A stretch of 64,000 nt of DNA from Mesorhizobium prunaredense (GTDB lineage: Bacteria > Pseudomonadota > Alphaproteobacteria > Rhizobiales > Rhizobiaceae). The translations under genes and the position numbers were made by a program. The notes under the pieces were generated by a model. It searched no databases. It was not told the origin of the DNA and worked only from the letters and a program-made list of their open reading frames with translations. Positions 19,106 to 27,250 of this stretch are shown here, piece after piece. The number at the start of each line of letters is the position of its first letter. Position 1 is the first letter of the stretch. The DNA is taken from NCBI RefSeq assembly GCF_900156895.1, contig NZ_FTPD01000003.1:62001-126000 (forward strand), in the 5' to 3' direction.

Positions 19106-19963
19106 TTAGCGGTTGGTAAACGCCTCGCGGATCGCCTCTTCCATGCTGGCGATGGCCTCGCCGGAAGCGTTTGGATTGCGCCGCAGCACCACGTTCGAGG
19201 AATCGATGTCGCCGAATCCGTCGGCGGCGGTAAGCTCGCGGCAGCCGGCCGGGATGTTGCTGCGCGAGATCGGCGCAATCGCCAGCCCGGAGGTGACGGC
19301 AAGCCGCAGGCCGCCATTGGTATCGCTGGTATAGGCGACACGATAGGCGAGACCACGCTGTTCCAGCGACTTTATCGCGAAATCCTTGCACCAGCCGGCG
19401 CGGTTGTAGAGCGCGATCGGCACCGGCCGCTCCTCATGCATGTGGTGCAGCTCCGACGTCACCCACACGGTCGGGTCATGCATCAGCACCTCACCGCCGG
19501 AGAGGTCCTGCCATTCGAACACCACCGCCAGATCGAGCTCGCCGGCGGCGAGCGCCGCGATCTGCGCACCGGAATGCGCGTAACGGACGGTGATGTCGAC
19601 CTGAGGATGGCGTTTGGCAAAGGCGCCGAGCGCGCGCGACAGGATCGCGCGGCCGTATTCCTCCGGAATGCCGATGCGCACCGGTCCGCCAAGCGGCGCC
19701 GCGACCATCGATGCCGCCGTCTCGTCCAGCAGCGACACGATGCGGCGGGCGTTGACGATGAGTTCGCCGCCGCGGCGCGTCAGCGCCACACCCCGCGAGC
19801 CGCGCTCGAACAGGCTGTCGCCGACCATATCTTCGAGCTTCTTCATCTGCATCGAAACCGCCGACTGGGTACGGCCGGCCTGCACCGCAGCCTTGGTGAA
19901 ATTGCCGGCGTCGGCGACCGCGACGAAGGTGCGCAGCAGATCGCTGTCGAGCGTGGGCTTCAT
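19106..19963 (-). CDS. LysR-family transcriptional regulator
   Basis: A 285-residue LysR protein. The N-terminal HTH spans about 4-65 (LLRTFVAVADAGNFTKAAVQAGRTQSAV), followed by the periplasmic-binding-like effector domain. The start ATG 19963 gives the typical MKPTLDSDLLRTFVAV opening; the frame is open 29 codons upstream. It is divergent from an EamA-type transporter, and two palindromes lie between them, so the transporter is the likely target. The effector is unknown. Confidence 0.88.
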   Translation of the reverse strand: MKPTLDSDLLRTFVAVADAGNFTKAAVQAGRTQSAVSMQMKKLEDMVGDSLFERGSRGVALTRRGGELIVNARRIVSLLDETAASMVAAPLGGPVRIGIPEEYGRAILSRALGAFAKRHPQVDITVRYAHSGAQIAALAAGELDLAVVFEWQDLSGGEVLMHDPTVWVTSELHHMHEERPVPIALYNRAGWCKDFAIKSLEQRGLAYRVAYTSDTNGGLRLAVTSGLAIAPISRSNIPAGCRELTAADGFGDIDSSNVVLRRNPNASGEAIASMEEAIREAFTNR

Positions 19964-19985
19964 TTGTCCGCCATAAGAAAATCTG

Positions 19986-20026
19986 ATTGCTGGCATCATT
20001 CCAATTCGTTTGCAACATGTCAAACG
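19986..20026. promoter_or_regulatory. Two operator-like palindromes between LysR and EamA genes
   Basis: ATTG-N12-CAAT (19986-20005) is followed by CGTTTG-N8-CAAACG (20007-20026). Their position just upstream of the LysR start and their form fit LysR binding sites. Either could be chance alone; the pair is more suggestive. Confidence 0.4.
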
Positions 20027-20100
20027 ACGGATAATAGTCGCTTCACCCATTGGATATGCGGCTGCGAAATCGGCTGCGGACCAATAAAGTCCTCACTCGT

Positions 20101-20133
20101 ACCCGCTGCCCGAAACGGTGGCGGGTTCTTTTT
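20101..20133 (+). terminator. Rho-independent terminator in the EamA-gene leader
   Basis: ACCCGC (20101-20106) pairs with GCGGGT (20121-20126), with inner CC/GG pairs, and the T-rich run TTCTTTTT follows. No plus-strand gene lies upstream, because the LysR gene points the other way. The terminator therefore sits in the 5' leader of the EamA gene at 20237 and looks like an attenuator. An upstream segment (20049-20086) can form ATTGG/CCAAT or the alternative GGAC/GTCC stems. Confidence 0.55.
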
Positions 20134-20136
20134 GAT

Positions 20137-20180
20137 GCATGTCGCCCAAGGTGCGCGGCGGTTTTGCGACGACGACATGC
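20137..20180. repeat. Palindromic intergenic repeat, GTCG-arm type
   Basis: Arms GCATGTCG and CGACATGC enclose a core with CAAGGTGC and GCGGTTTTG. It is an arm-swapped member of the window-wide family and lies in the EamA leader directly after the terminator. A further perfect hairpin, GGCCCGA / TCGGGCC, follows at 20194-20211. Confidence 0.75.
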
Positions 20181-20236
20181 CAAAAATTACGCAGGCCCGA
20201 CGCCTCGGGCCGCAACGTAAGGAGCCGCCGAACGAC

Positions 20237-21187
20237 ATGCCGAACCGGATCTTCCTTGGCATGGCAAGCCTTTGCCTCGGCGTTCTGGTGTTCTCGCTCC
20301 AGGATCCGCTGATCAAGGCCGTATCGGACACTTATCCGGTGACCGAGGTGATGGCGATCCGCTCGATCGTCGCCCTGCCCATTCTTCTCGTGCTGGTTCA
20401 TGCCGATGTCGGGCTTAGGGCGATCTTTTCGAAGCGGTTTCGCATGCTGACGATGCGCGCTATGATCCTGTTCACCTCCTACACACTCTACTACCTGGCG
20501 ATCGCCGCCCTGCCGCTCGCCGACGCGGTGGCGCTCTATTTCATGGCACCGCTGATCATCATGGCGCTTGCCGGCCCCTATCTCGGCGAACGGGTGGCGT
20601 GGCAGACGCTGGTCACCGTCATGGTCGGCATGCTCGGTGTGCTGGTGATGCTGCGACCCGGTGCCGGGCTGTTCGACTGGGCGGCGCTGCTGTCGCTGGC
20701 CTCGGCGGTGCTGTACGGTTTTTCGCAGTTGATGGCCCGCAAGATCGGCGACACCGAATCGTCCACGATCATGGCGTTCTATCAAAACGGCGTCTATGTC
20801 CTGGGCGCTGCAGCGGTCGCCGGGCTGTTCTGGCTGGCAGGAATAGCTCATGCCACGCATCCGAGCCTCGAATTCCTGGTCAGGCCATGGATCTGGCCGA
20901 CACCCATCGACTTCCTGACGATGGCCGCCTGCGGCGTCGTCGCTTCGGCCGGGATGATCCTGTTGTCGCAGGCCTACCGGCTGGCGCCTGCCAACGGCGT
21001 CGCCACCTTCGAATACACCGGCATCATCTGGTCGCCGCTGTGGGGCTTCCTGTTCTTTGCCGAAGTGCCGCGATCGACCACCGTCATCGGCGCCGCTCTC
21101 ATCATCGGCGCCGGTCTGTTCGCGCTCAACGCCAGCCGGAGCCGGAGCAGCGGGCCGGCAATCGCAGCGACCTGCGATCCGGCGTGA
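20237..21187 (+). CDS. EamA/DMT-family transporter
   Basis: A 316-residue protein with ten predicted membrane segments in two EamA repeats (about 5-140 and 150-290). GYTLYYLAIA-like SYTLYYLAIAALPLADAVAL and the second-half TFEYTGIIWSPLWGFLFFAEVP are typical drug/metabolite exporter motifs. The start ATG 20237 gives MPNRIFLGMASLCLG; AAGGAG lies upstream at slightly long spacing. The substrate is unknown. It may be controlled by the divergent LysR and by the terminator-containing leader. Confidence 0.85.
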   Translation: MPNRIFLGMASLCLGVLVFSLQDPLIKAVSDTYPVTEVMAIRSIVALPILLVLVHADVGLRAIFSKRFRMLTMRAMILFTSYTLYYLAIAALPLADAVALYFMAPLIIMALAGPYLGERVAWQTLVTVMVGMLGVLVMLRPGAGLFDWAALLSLASAVLYGFSQLMARKIGDTESSTIMAFYQNGVYVLGAAAVAGLFWLAGIAHATHPSLEFLVRPWIWPTPIDFLTMAACGVVASAGMILLSQAYRLAPANGVATFEYTGIIWSPLWGFLFFAEVPRSTTVIGAALIIGAGLFALNASRSRSSGPAIAATCDPA

Positions 21188-21199
21188 CCGCGCTGGATC

Positions 21200-21571
21200 T
21201 TAAGCGAAACAGGCGAGCGCCTGTTCGACGCGCGCGCGGATTTCGGCCAGCGTGAACGGCTTCTGCACGACATCCACAATGACGCCGTTCAATTCCTCGG
21301 CGCGCTCGCGCTGGTCGGCATAGCCGGTCATCAGCAGGATCTTCATCGCCGGGAAAAGCGATGCCGCCGCCTTGGCCATTTGGATGCCGTCCATCCCCGG
21401 CATCCGGATATCCGAGACGACAAGGTCGTAGCCGCCACGTGCAGCGCGGATCAGGACAAGCCCCTGCGCGCCGTCGGCGGCGATGTCGATCATATGCCCG
21501 GCGCGTTCGAGCGCGCGAGCGGCGAGGGTGCGGACGGACTCATCGTCCTCAACGATCAGGAGCTTTGCCAT
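21200..21571 (-). CDS. Single-domain response regulator (CpdR-like)
   Basis: A 123-residue receiver domain with no output domain. The acidic pair is D9/D10, the phosphoacceptor D54 (VVSDIRMPGMDG), the switch Thr T82 (LLMTGYAD) and the conserved Lys K104 (VQKPFTL). The segment MKILLMTGYADQRERAEEL resembles CpdR-type regulators that control ClpXP proteolysis in alphaproteobacterial cell cycles. CpdR identity is inferred; a generic CheY-like role remains possible. The start ATG 21571 fits the domain edge. Confidence 0.85.
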   Translation of the reverse strand: MAKLLIVEDDESVRTLAARALERAGHMIDIAADGAQGLVLIRAARGGYDLVVSDIRMPGMDGIQMAKAAASLFPAMKILLMTGYADQRERAEELNGVIVDVVQKPFTLAEIRARVEQALACFA

Positions 21572-21632
21572 AGCGGAATGTTGGCGTGGAAAAGTTGACT
21601 TTTCCTGAACCGCAACCGCATCGAAGATAAAT

Positions 21633-22175
21633 CTAGGCGTCGCCCTTGACGACGCCGACAAACGGCAGTTCGCGAAAGGCGTGGGCGACATCCATGCCAT
21701 AGCCGACGACGAAATAGTCGGGGCAGTCGAAGCCGACATAGTCGGCGTTGAGCGCGGTCTGGCGGCGCATGCGCTTGTCGAGCAGCACGGCGATGGCACA
21801 GCTTTTGGCGCCGCGCGACAGCATCAGGTCGCGGGTGAACGACAGCGTCTTGCCGGATTCGAGGATGTCGTCAATCAACAGCACGTCGCGGCCGTCGACC
21901 TCGTTGTCGATGTCGCGCAGCACCCTCACCTCGCCGCTGGTGGTGCCGGCGCCGTAGCTGGAGATGAAGATGAACTCGACCTCGGGCGACAGGCCGACAT
22001 CGTGCATGGCGCGGATGAGGTCGGCGGCGAAGATGAACGATCCTTTCAGCACCGAAATCACCAGAAGGTCATGATAGTCGTGCCCGGCGATCTCCTTGGC
22101 GAGCTCCAGATTGCGGCGGGCGATCGCCGACGCCGAAAACAGGACCTCGATATCCTTGCCGCGCACGATTGGCAT
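21633..22175 (-). CDS. hpt: Hypoxanthine phosphoribosyltransferase
   Basis: A 180-residue purine-salvage enzyme joining hypoxanthine (or guanine) to PRPP. The PRPP-binding motif VLLIDDILESGKT lies near residues 96-108; the flexible loop SYGAGTTSGEV and the base-recognition end DYFVVGYGMD are in place. Length matches the bacterial type. It stands alone between the response regulator and a membrane protein on the same strand. Confidence 0.93.
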   Translation of the reverse strand: MPIVRGKDIEVLFSASAIARRNLELAKEIAGHDYHDLLVISVLKGSFIFAADLIRAMHDVGLSPEVEFIFISSYGAGTTSGEVRVLRDIDNEVDGRDVLLIDDILESGKTLSFTRDLMLSRGAKSCAIAVLLDKRMRRQTALNADYVGFDCPDYFVVGYGMDVAHAFRELPFVGVVKGDA

Positions 22176-22202
22176 TGGCTGCCTTTCCAGAAATGATCGC
22201 CG

Positions 22203-22850
22203 CTAATTGGCGAAGGTGACCGAGACGGTCTTGACCCCGTTTCTAGGCACGTCGAGCCGGCTGGAAAAGCCAAATCTTTCGCCGGGCGCCAGCGAACGGT
22301 TAAATGTCGCCAGCCTATAACGGGTTGTGCGCCTGTCATTGCCGGTGACCCGGACTTCCAGCGGTGGCAATGGCGACGGGCTGGCGCCGTCATTCGCGGC
22401 CTCGCCACCGACGAACAAGACCGGTTGCGGCCCGGACGCATCGATACGCGATGTGACACCTGAAATGGTCAGTGCGGCGCCCGTTTCCTGCGTCGCGAAA
22501 CGAAGCGGCGTCTGGCGCACCAGCGCGTGGCCGCCCGAGACCCAGAAGGCTGCAAACGCGGCACTGAGGCCGGCGATCCAGAAGATCGGCCCGCCGCGCG
22601 ACGTCCGCAGTCGTTCCATCGCCGCTACCGGCTTGCGCAGCATGTCCATGCCTTTGATCGATGGCGTGGTGATCACGGGCAAAAGCGGCGGTGAAAGGCC
22701 CGTGCTGGCGGTTAAGCGCGGCAGCACCTCGTAGTCGGCGTCGACGACGTCGTCGGCTGGTTCCCACATGATGCGTTCCGGCACAGGATTTGCGGCCGTA
22801 TCGGTCATGATTTCGCCGGAAACCGGGCGCGCGGTTCGATCGTCAGCCAT
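22203..22850 (-). CDS. Hypothetical single-pass membrane protein beside ftsE
   Basis: A 215-residue protein. The N-terminal 85 residues are Pro-rich and probably cytoplasmic, one membrane segment follows (about 92-112, PIFWIAGLSAAFAAFW), and a periplasmic beta-rich domain ends YRLATFNRSLAPGERFGFSSRLDVP. Rhizobial ftsE is often flanked by a zinc-ribbon (MJ0042-type) protein with this C-terminal layout; no zinc-ribbon cysteines are visible here. The start ATG 22850 is preferred; ATG 22808 is possible. The function is unknown. It is divergent from ftsE. Confidence 0.7.
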   Translation of the reverse strand: MADDRTARPVSGEIMTDTAANPVPERIMWEPADDVVDADYEVLPRLTASTGLSPPLLPVITTPSIKGMDMLRKPVAAMERLRTSRGGPIFWIAGLSAAFAAFWVSGGHALVRQTPLRFATQETGAALTISGVTSRIDASGPQPVLFVGGEAANDGASPSPLPPLEVRVTGNDRRTTRYRLATFNRSLAPGERFGFSSRLDVPRNGVKTVSVTFAN

Positions 22851-23043
22851 CGCGGCCCCAGCACTTCGCACTTGTTCGCTCTTCGTTTCTTATGCGTAAA
22901 CGGAAATGGTTAACGTTTCCCCCGGAAACCCTTGTGACGCGCCCAAAAAAACCCAAAATTAACCGCCGGTTAACCATGGCGGCCGATGGTCTTTTCTCAG
23001 AGAAGGCTGGCTCGTCGCCGCCGCAAGTTTCAGGTCGTCGAAC

Positions 23044-23703
23044 GTGATCCGCTTCGAAAATGTCGGCCTCCGCTATGGCATGGGTCCGGAAATCCTCCGC
23101 GACATTTCCTTGCACATACCGGAGCGCTCCTTCCAGTTCCTGAGCGGCCCTTCGGGCGCCGGCAAGACGACGCTGCTGCGGCTTTTGTTCATGTCGCTCA
23201 AACCGACGCGCGGGCTGATCACCATCTTCGGCAAGGACCGCTCGCGCATCTCGCGCGCCGAGCTGCCGCATCTGCGGCGGCGCATCGGCGTGGTGTTCCA
23301 GGACTTTCGCCTGCTCGACCACATGACGACCTATGAGAATGTGGCCTTGCCGCTGCGCGTGCGCGGGCGCGAGGAGGCCAGCTACCGCACCGACGTGACC
23401 GAGCTCTTGAAATGGGTCGGCCTTGGCGAGCGCATGCATGTGCTGCCGCCGGTGCTGTCGGGTGGCGAGAAGCAGCGCGCCGCAATCGCCAGGGCGCTGA
23501 TCGAGCAGCCCGAAATCCTGCTTGCCGATGAGCCGACCGGCAATGTCGATCCGCCGCTGGCGCGACGCCTGTTGCGGCTGTTCATCGAACTCAACCGGCT
23601 GGGCACCGCCGTGGTGATCGCAACGCACGACCTCGGCCTGATGGAACAGGTCGACGCACGCCGCATGATCCTGTCCGGCGGAAGGCTGGATATCTATGAC
23701 TGA
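23044..23703 (+). CDS. ftsE: Cell division ATP-binding protein
   Basis: A 219-residue ABC ATPase with GTG start, Walker A GPSGAGKTT (35-43), signature LSGGEKQR, Walker B ILLADEPTGNVD and H-loop ATHDLGL. With FtsX it relays divisome signals to cell-wall hydrolases in the inner membrane. It overlaps ftsX by 8 bases, so the two are translationally coupled. Confidence 0.95.
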   Translation: MIRFENVGLRYGMGPEILRDISLHIPERSFQFLSGPSGAGKTTLLRLLFMSLKPTRGLITIFGKDRSRISRAELPHLRRRIGVVFQDFRLLDHMTTYENVALPLRVRGREEASYRTDVTELLKWVGLGERMHVLPPVLSGGEKQRAAIARALIEQPEILLADEPTGNVDPPLARRLLRLFIELNRLGTAVVIATHDLGLMEQVDARRMILSGGRLDIYD

Positions 23704-24682
23704 CCCGTCCGCTCGCCATGTCGAAGACCAATACGCCGAGAGGGCCGGGACGCAGCGCGTTCAGCGCAAGATGGCGCCGATCGTGCCCGCGCAGAACATC
23801 GCCGGCCGGGCGCTGGTCCTGGTCATCGCCATCATGACGTTCCTCTCCTGCCTGACCTTCGGCGCGGTGACGCTGGTGCGCGACACCGCCTCGGTCTGGG
23901 AGAACCAGATCTCACGCGAGGCGACGATCCAGATCAAGCCGATGGACGGCCTCGACATCGAGGCAGCACTTGCCCAGGCCTCGCAGATCGCCGGCGAATT
24001 TCCTGGCGTGAAGAGCGCCAGGATCGTCGACCGCGATGCCACGGCTCGGCTTTTGGAACCCTGGCTGGGTTCGGGTCTCAACATCGACGAGCTGCCGGTG
24101 CCGCGTCTGATCATCGTCACCATAGACGAGACCAACCCGCCCGATTTCGCCGCAATGCGCGCCGCGATCACGCCGAAACTGCCCAGTGCCTCGCTTGACG
24201 ACCATCGCACCTGGGTCGACCGGCTGGTCGCCATGGCCCGCACCACGGTGACCATCGGCATCGCCGTGCTGGCGCTGATGCTGGCAGCAACCGTGCTGAC
24301 CGTGGTGTTCGCGACGCGCGGCGCCATGGCCGGCAACGGCCACATCATCGAGGTGCTGCATTTCGTCGGCGCCGAAGCGCGCTTCATTGCGCGCGAATTC
24401 CGCCACCACTTTCTCGTCACCGGCATGAAGGGCGCCGCCGCCGGGGGTGCGGCGGCGGTGTTCGTCTTCATCGTCTTCTCGTGGTGGTCGTCGCGAAACA
24501 TGGCGACGCCGCAGGCCGATCAGGCGACCGCCCTGTTCGGCAATTTCGCCATCGGTTCGGCGGGCTATCTCGGCGTTGTTCTCATGGTGCTGGTCATCGG
24601 TGCGCTGACGGCGGCAACCTCCCATGTCACCGTCGTCACCTATCTCAGCGACATCGATGTCCGCCAGCCGGACGCAGGGTGA
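23696..24682 (+). CDS. ftsX: Cell division protein FtsX
   Basis: A 328-residue membrane protein with four predicted segments: one near residue 45, a periplasmic loop (about 65-170) and three C-terminal segments. Alphaproteobacterial FtsX has this long N-terminal cytoplasmic part and poorly conserved loop. It overlaps ftsE by 8 bases. It transmits FtsE ATPase cycling to periplasmic amidase activators. Confidence 0.93.
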   Translation: MTDPSARHVEDQYAERAGTQRVQRKMAPIVPAQNIAGRALVLVIAIMTFLSCLTFGAVTLVRDTASVWENQISREATIQIKPMDGLDIEAALAQASQIAGEFPGVKSARIVDRDATARLLEPWLGSGLNIDELPVPRLIIVTIDETNPPDFAAMRAAITPKLPSASLDDHRTWVDRLVAMARTTVTIGIAVLALMLAATVLTVVFATRGAMAGNGHIIEVLHFVGAEARFIAREFRHHFLVTGMKGAAAGGAAAVFVFIVFSWWSSRNMATPQADQATALFGNFAIGSAGYLGVVLMVLVIGALTAATSHVTVVTYLSDIDVRQPDAG

Positions 24683-24763
24683 TCACGGATAGAGAATTAG
24701 CGTAACGAAATTTGTGCCTTTCGGCCTACTAAACGCCGTATTTCGGAGTTAACGATAAAGACG

Positions 24764-25483
24764 ATGGACGCGCGCGACTCGACCGGAACGGCTGGACAGT
24801 TGCCCTTGGTGATTACGCGTTCAAGCGAGCGCGTCAAGCCCCGCCGGTTGGCGAGCGCACTACGCATCTCAGCTTTCTTTCTGCTCGTGCTGGCAACGTT
24901 GTTTGCCGGCGGCTTCGGTTGGTTCGCCAACACCGTCAGCCGTCTAGCAACGCCCGCCAATCCGGCAAGGGCCGATGCCATCATCGTGCTGACCGGCGGC
25001 CATTCGCGTCTCGACGCGGCCATGGGCCTGCTGGCGTCCGGCAAGGGCGAGCGGCTGCTGATCAGCGGCGTGCATCCTTCCGCCAGCCGCCGCCAGCTTC
25101 AGGTCGCGACCCGCGGCGACAAGAAATTGTTTTCCTGCTGCGTCGACATCGACCGTGCCGCGCTCGACACGATCGGCAATGCCGAGGAAAGTGCCAAGTG
25201 GGTGGAAGACCACGCCTATGGCACCGTGATCCTCGTCACCAACAACTATCACATGCCGCGCAGCCTGCTGGAAATGGGCCGGCTGCTGCACAAGGCCAAG
25301 CTCGAGCCCTATCCGGTGGTCAACAGCAATCTTGGCAATGGCGGCTGGCTGACCAAGCCTAGGGCGCTGCGCGTGCTGTTCACCGAATACAACAAATATC
25401 TGCTGGCGCTGGCGCGCGGCATCGTGCCAGTCAAGCCAACGCCAACCGGCATCGCGCTGGCCGAGGCTGTTGCGCCGAACTGA
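24764..25483 (+). CDS. YdcF-family (DUF218) membrane protein
   Basis: A 239-residue protein with one N-terminal membrane segment (about 31-53) and a DUF218 domain. Family motifs are ADAIIVLTGGHSRLDAAMGLL, LLISGVHP, and the SAM-like VILVTNNYHMPRSLLEM. YdcF-type proteins can bind S-adenosylmethionine and affect envelope precursors (SanA/ElyC group); the exact role is unknown. It follows ftsEX on the same strand, an order common in rhizobia, where plsC usually comes next. Confidence 0.85.
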   Translation: MDARDSTGTAGQLPLVITRSSERVKPRRLASALRISAFFLLVLATLFAGGFGWFANTVSRLATPANPARADAIIVLTGGHSRLDAAMGLLASGKGERLLISGVHPSASRRQLQVATRGDKKLFSCCVDIDRAALDTIGNAEESAKWVEDHAYGTVILVTNNYHMPRSLLEMGRLLHKAKLEPYPVVNSNLGNGGWLTKPRALRVLFTEYNKYLLALARGIVPVKPTPTGIALAEAVAPN

Positions 25484-25507
25484 GCCGATCAGGAACCGGC
25501 AGCGGTA

Positions 25508-26140
25508 TCATTCCTTGAGCGTGGCGCTTGAGGCGCTGCGCAACTGCGCGATCTCGTGTTCGAGACGTTCGATACGCTTGTCCCGCTCGGCCAGCGCCGC
25601 CGCCACATCGGCCGCTTCGAAACGCTGTGGAATGTGCTGCGGGCAATTGGAATCCCAGGCCGAAACCGTGAACAGGATGATCTGCTCCGGGCGCGCCTTG
25701 TAGCCTTCAGGCATCAGCTTCGCCATCAGTTCGGCGTCCTGTTCGACGACCCGCGCGCTGCCCCAGATCTTGATGCGCTGCCGATGCGCATAGTCGATCA
25801 GGAACAGGAAAGCCCGCGGGTTGTCGTCCAGATTGCCCTGGGTGATGAATTGCCTGTTGCCGGAGAAATCGGTGAAGCCGATCGTCCGCTCGTCGAGCAC
25901 CTTGAGGAAGCCGGCCGGCCCGCCGCGATGCTGGATGTAGGGCTGGCCCTCACCATTGGCCGTCGACAGGAAGACGCTGGTCTGCGCCTCGATAAAGGCG
26001 GCGAGATCGGGCGTGATATCAGCTTGCCAGCTGCCGCGCTCCTCGGCGCGGGCGTAGGCCTCGCGTGAGCCTTTGCGGGCCTGGATCGCCTTGACGGTTG
26101 GCGTAAAGGCGACATCGCTGGTGAAGACGTGCGCATTCAT
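25508..26140 (-). CDS. Pyridoxamine 5'-phosphate oxidase-family flavoprotein
   Basis: A 210-residue protein with the split-barrel FMN-binding fold: FLSTANGEGQPYIQHRGGPAGFLKVLD, GFTDFSGNRQFITQGNL and RAFLFLIDYAHRQRIKIWGSARVVE are typical of the general-stress/PPOX-like group. A C-terminal coiled coil (about 180-205, RDKRIERLEHEIAQLR) is an addition. The enzyme is probably an FMN- or F420-type reductase, not true PdxH. The start ATG 26140 gives MNAHVFTSD. It is divergent from a LysR regulator. Confidence 0.82.
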   Translation of the reverse strand: MNAHVFTSDVAFTPTVKAIQARKGSREAYARAEERGSWQADITPDLAAFIEAQTSVFLSTANGEGQPYIQHRGGPAGFLKVLDERTIGFTDFSGNRQFITQGNLDDNPRAFLFLIDYAHRQRIKIWGSARVVEQDAELMAKLMPEGYKARPEQIILFTVSAWDSNCPQHIPQRFEAADVAAALAERDKRIERLEHEIAQLRSASSATLKE

Positions 26141-26223
26141 GGAAAAGGCCTCCTTTGAAGCAGAACTGCGAGCCATAGCCAGCGAAGAGATAATGCCTTC
26201 CATGTTACGGACGCAGATGGTAT

Positions 26224-26246
26224 AAATGGAAAGAATCCTTCCATTT
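26224..26246. promoter_or_regulatory. Operator-like palindrome between flavoprotein and LysR genes
   Basis: AAATGGAA and TTCCATTT are exact inverted arms separated by 7 bases, 13 bases before the LysR start and 84 bases before the divergent flavoprotein start. This is the expected place for LysR autoregulation and target control. Confidence 0.5.
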
Positions 26247-26258
26247 TCTGGGAGAAGT

Positions 26259-27170
26259 ATGGATCGCCTCGAGGCCATGTCGCTTTTCGTCGCCGCGGTG
26301 GAGGCCGGCAGCCTTTCGGCCGTAGGGCGCCGTTTCGGCATCCCGCTTGCAACGGTCAGCCGCAAGGTTTCCGACCTGGAGCGGCATCTGAAGACGCGTC
26401 TTCTGAACCGCTCGACGCGGCAGCTGACGCTGACCGACGCAGGTCACGCCTACCTCGCCGCCTGCCATCGCATTCTCGACGAGGTCGGCGAGGCCGAGCG
26501 GACCGCCGCCGGCGAATACAGCGCCCCGACGGGCGAACTGATCATCACCGCACCGATCGTCTTTGGCCGCCTGCATGTGCTGCCGGTCGTCACCGGCTTT
26601 CTCGCCGCCTACCCCGACGTGGCTATTCGGCTGATGCTTGCGGACCGGATAACCCAGTTGACCGAGGAGCACATCGATCTCGCCGTCCGCATCGGCCAAC
26701 TTCCCGACTCCAGCCTGGTGGCCATCCGCATCGGCTCGATTCGGCGCGTTGTTTGCGCGAGCCCGGCCTATCTGGCCGACCACGGCACGCCGGATACGCC
26801 GAAAGACCTCGCAGCACACAACTGCGTCACCTTCGAGGGGCTCACCGCTCCAGGCGCATGGACTTTTGCTACGGGCAAGACCGACCTCACCGTTCCGATC
26901 CGCTCACGGCTTCGGGTCAACACCGCGGAAGCAGCGATCGATGCCGCGATTGCCGGCACCGGGTTGACGAGGGTGCTTTCCTACCAGATCGCAGCTGCAG
27001 TGCAGTCGGGCACCCTCCGCACCGTGCTGGAGGCATTCGAGCCGCAGCCATGGCCGGTCAATCTCGTGCATGCCGGCCAGGGCCTGCTGCCGGTGAAACT
27101 GCGCGCGTTCCTCGATTTCGCCGCCCCACGCCTGAAGAAACGGCTGCTGCAAGCGACGTGGCAGGCCTGA
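26259..27170 (+). CDS. LysR-family transcriptional regulator (AaeR/DsdC-like branch)
   Basis: A 303-residue LysR regulator with HTH at about 1-60 (MDRLEAMSLFVAAVEAGSLS, then FGIPLATVSRKVSDLERHL) and substrate-binding domain at about 90-295. The opening matches the branch that often controls adjacent oxidoreductases. The start is ATG 26259, after GGGAG. It is divergent from the PPOX-family gene, its likely target. With that gene it interrupts the usual ydcF-plsC neighbourhood. Confidence 0.88.
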   Translation: MDRLEAMSLFVAAVEAGSLSAVGRRFGIPLATVSRKVSDLERHLKTRLLNRSTRQLTLTDAGHAYLAACHRILDEVGEAERTAAGEYSAPTGELIITAPIVFGRLHVLPVVTGFLAAYPDVAIRLMLADRITQLTEEHIDLAVRIGQLPDSSLVAIRIGSIRRVVCASPAYLADHGTPDTPKDLAAHNCVTFEGLTAPGAWTFATGKTDLTVPIRSRLRVNTAEAAIDAAIAGTGLTRVLSYQIAAAVQSGTLRTVLEAFEPQPWPVNLVHAGQGLLPVKLRAFLDFAAPRLKKRLLQATWQA

Positions 27171-27250
27171 AGAACGGGCCATCGCACCGTTTCCTTTTTG
27201 CCCGCGCTTGGTGTAACCAACGCACACCTCCTCACCGGGCTCTTTCCTGC

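Noticed and set aside
16735..19356. 873-codon open frame on the minus strand opposite the TIGR02302 gene
   Set aside because: It mirrors the high-GC, Gln/Glu-rich sense gene; its product is Leu/Ala/His-rich with no domain, and the sense strand carries a recognised family.
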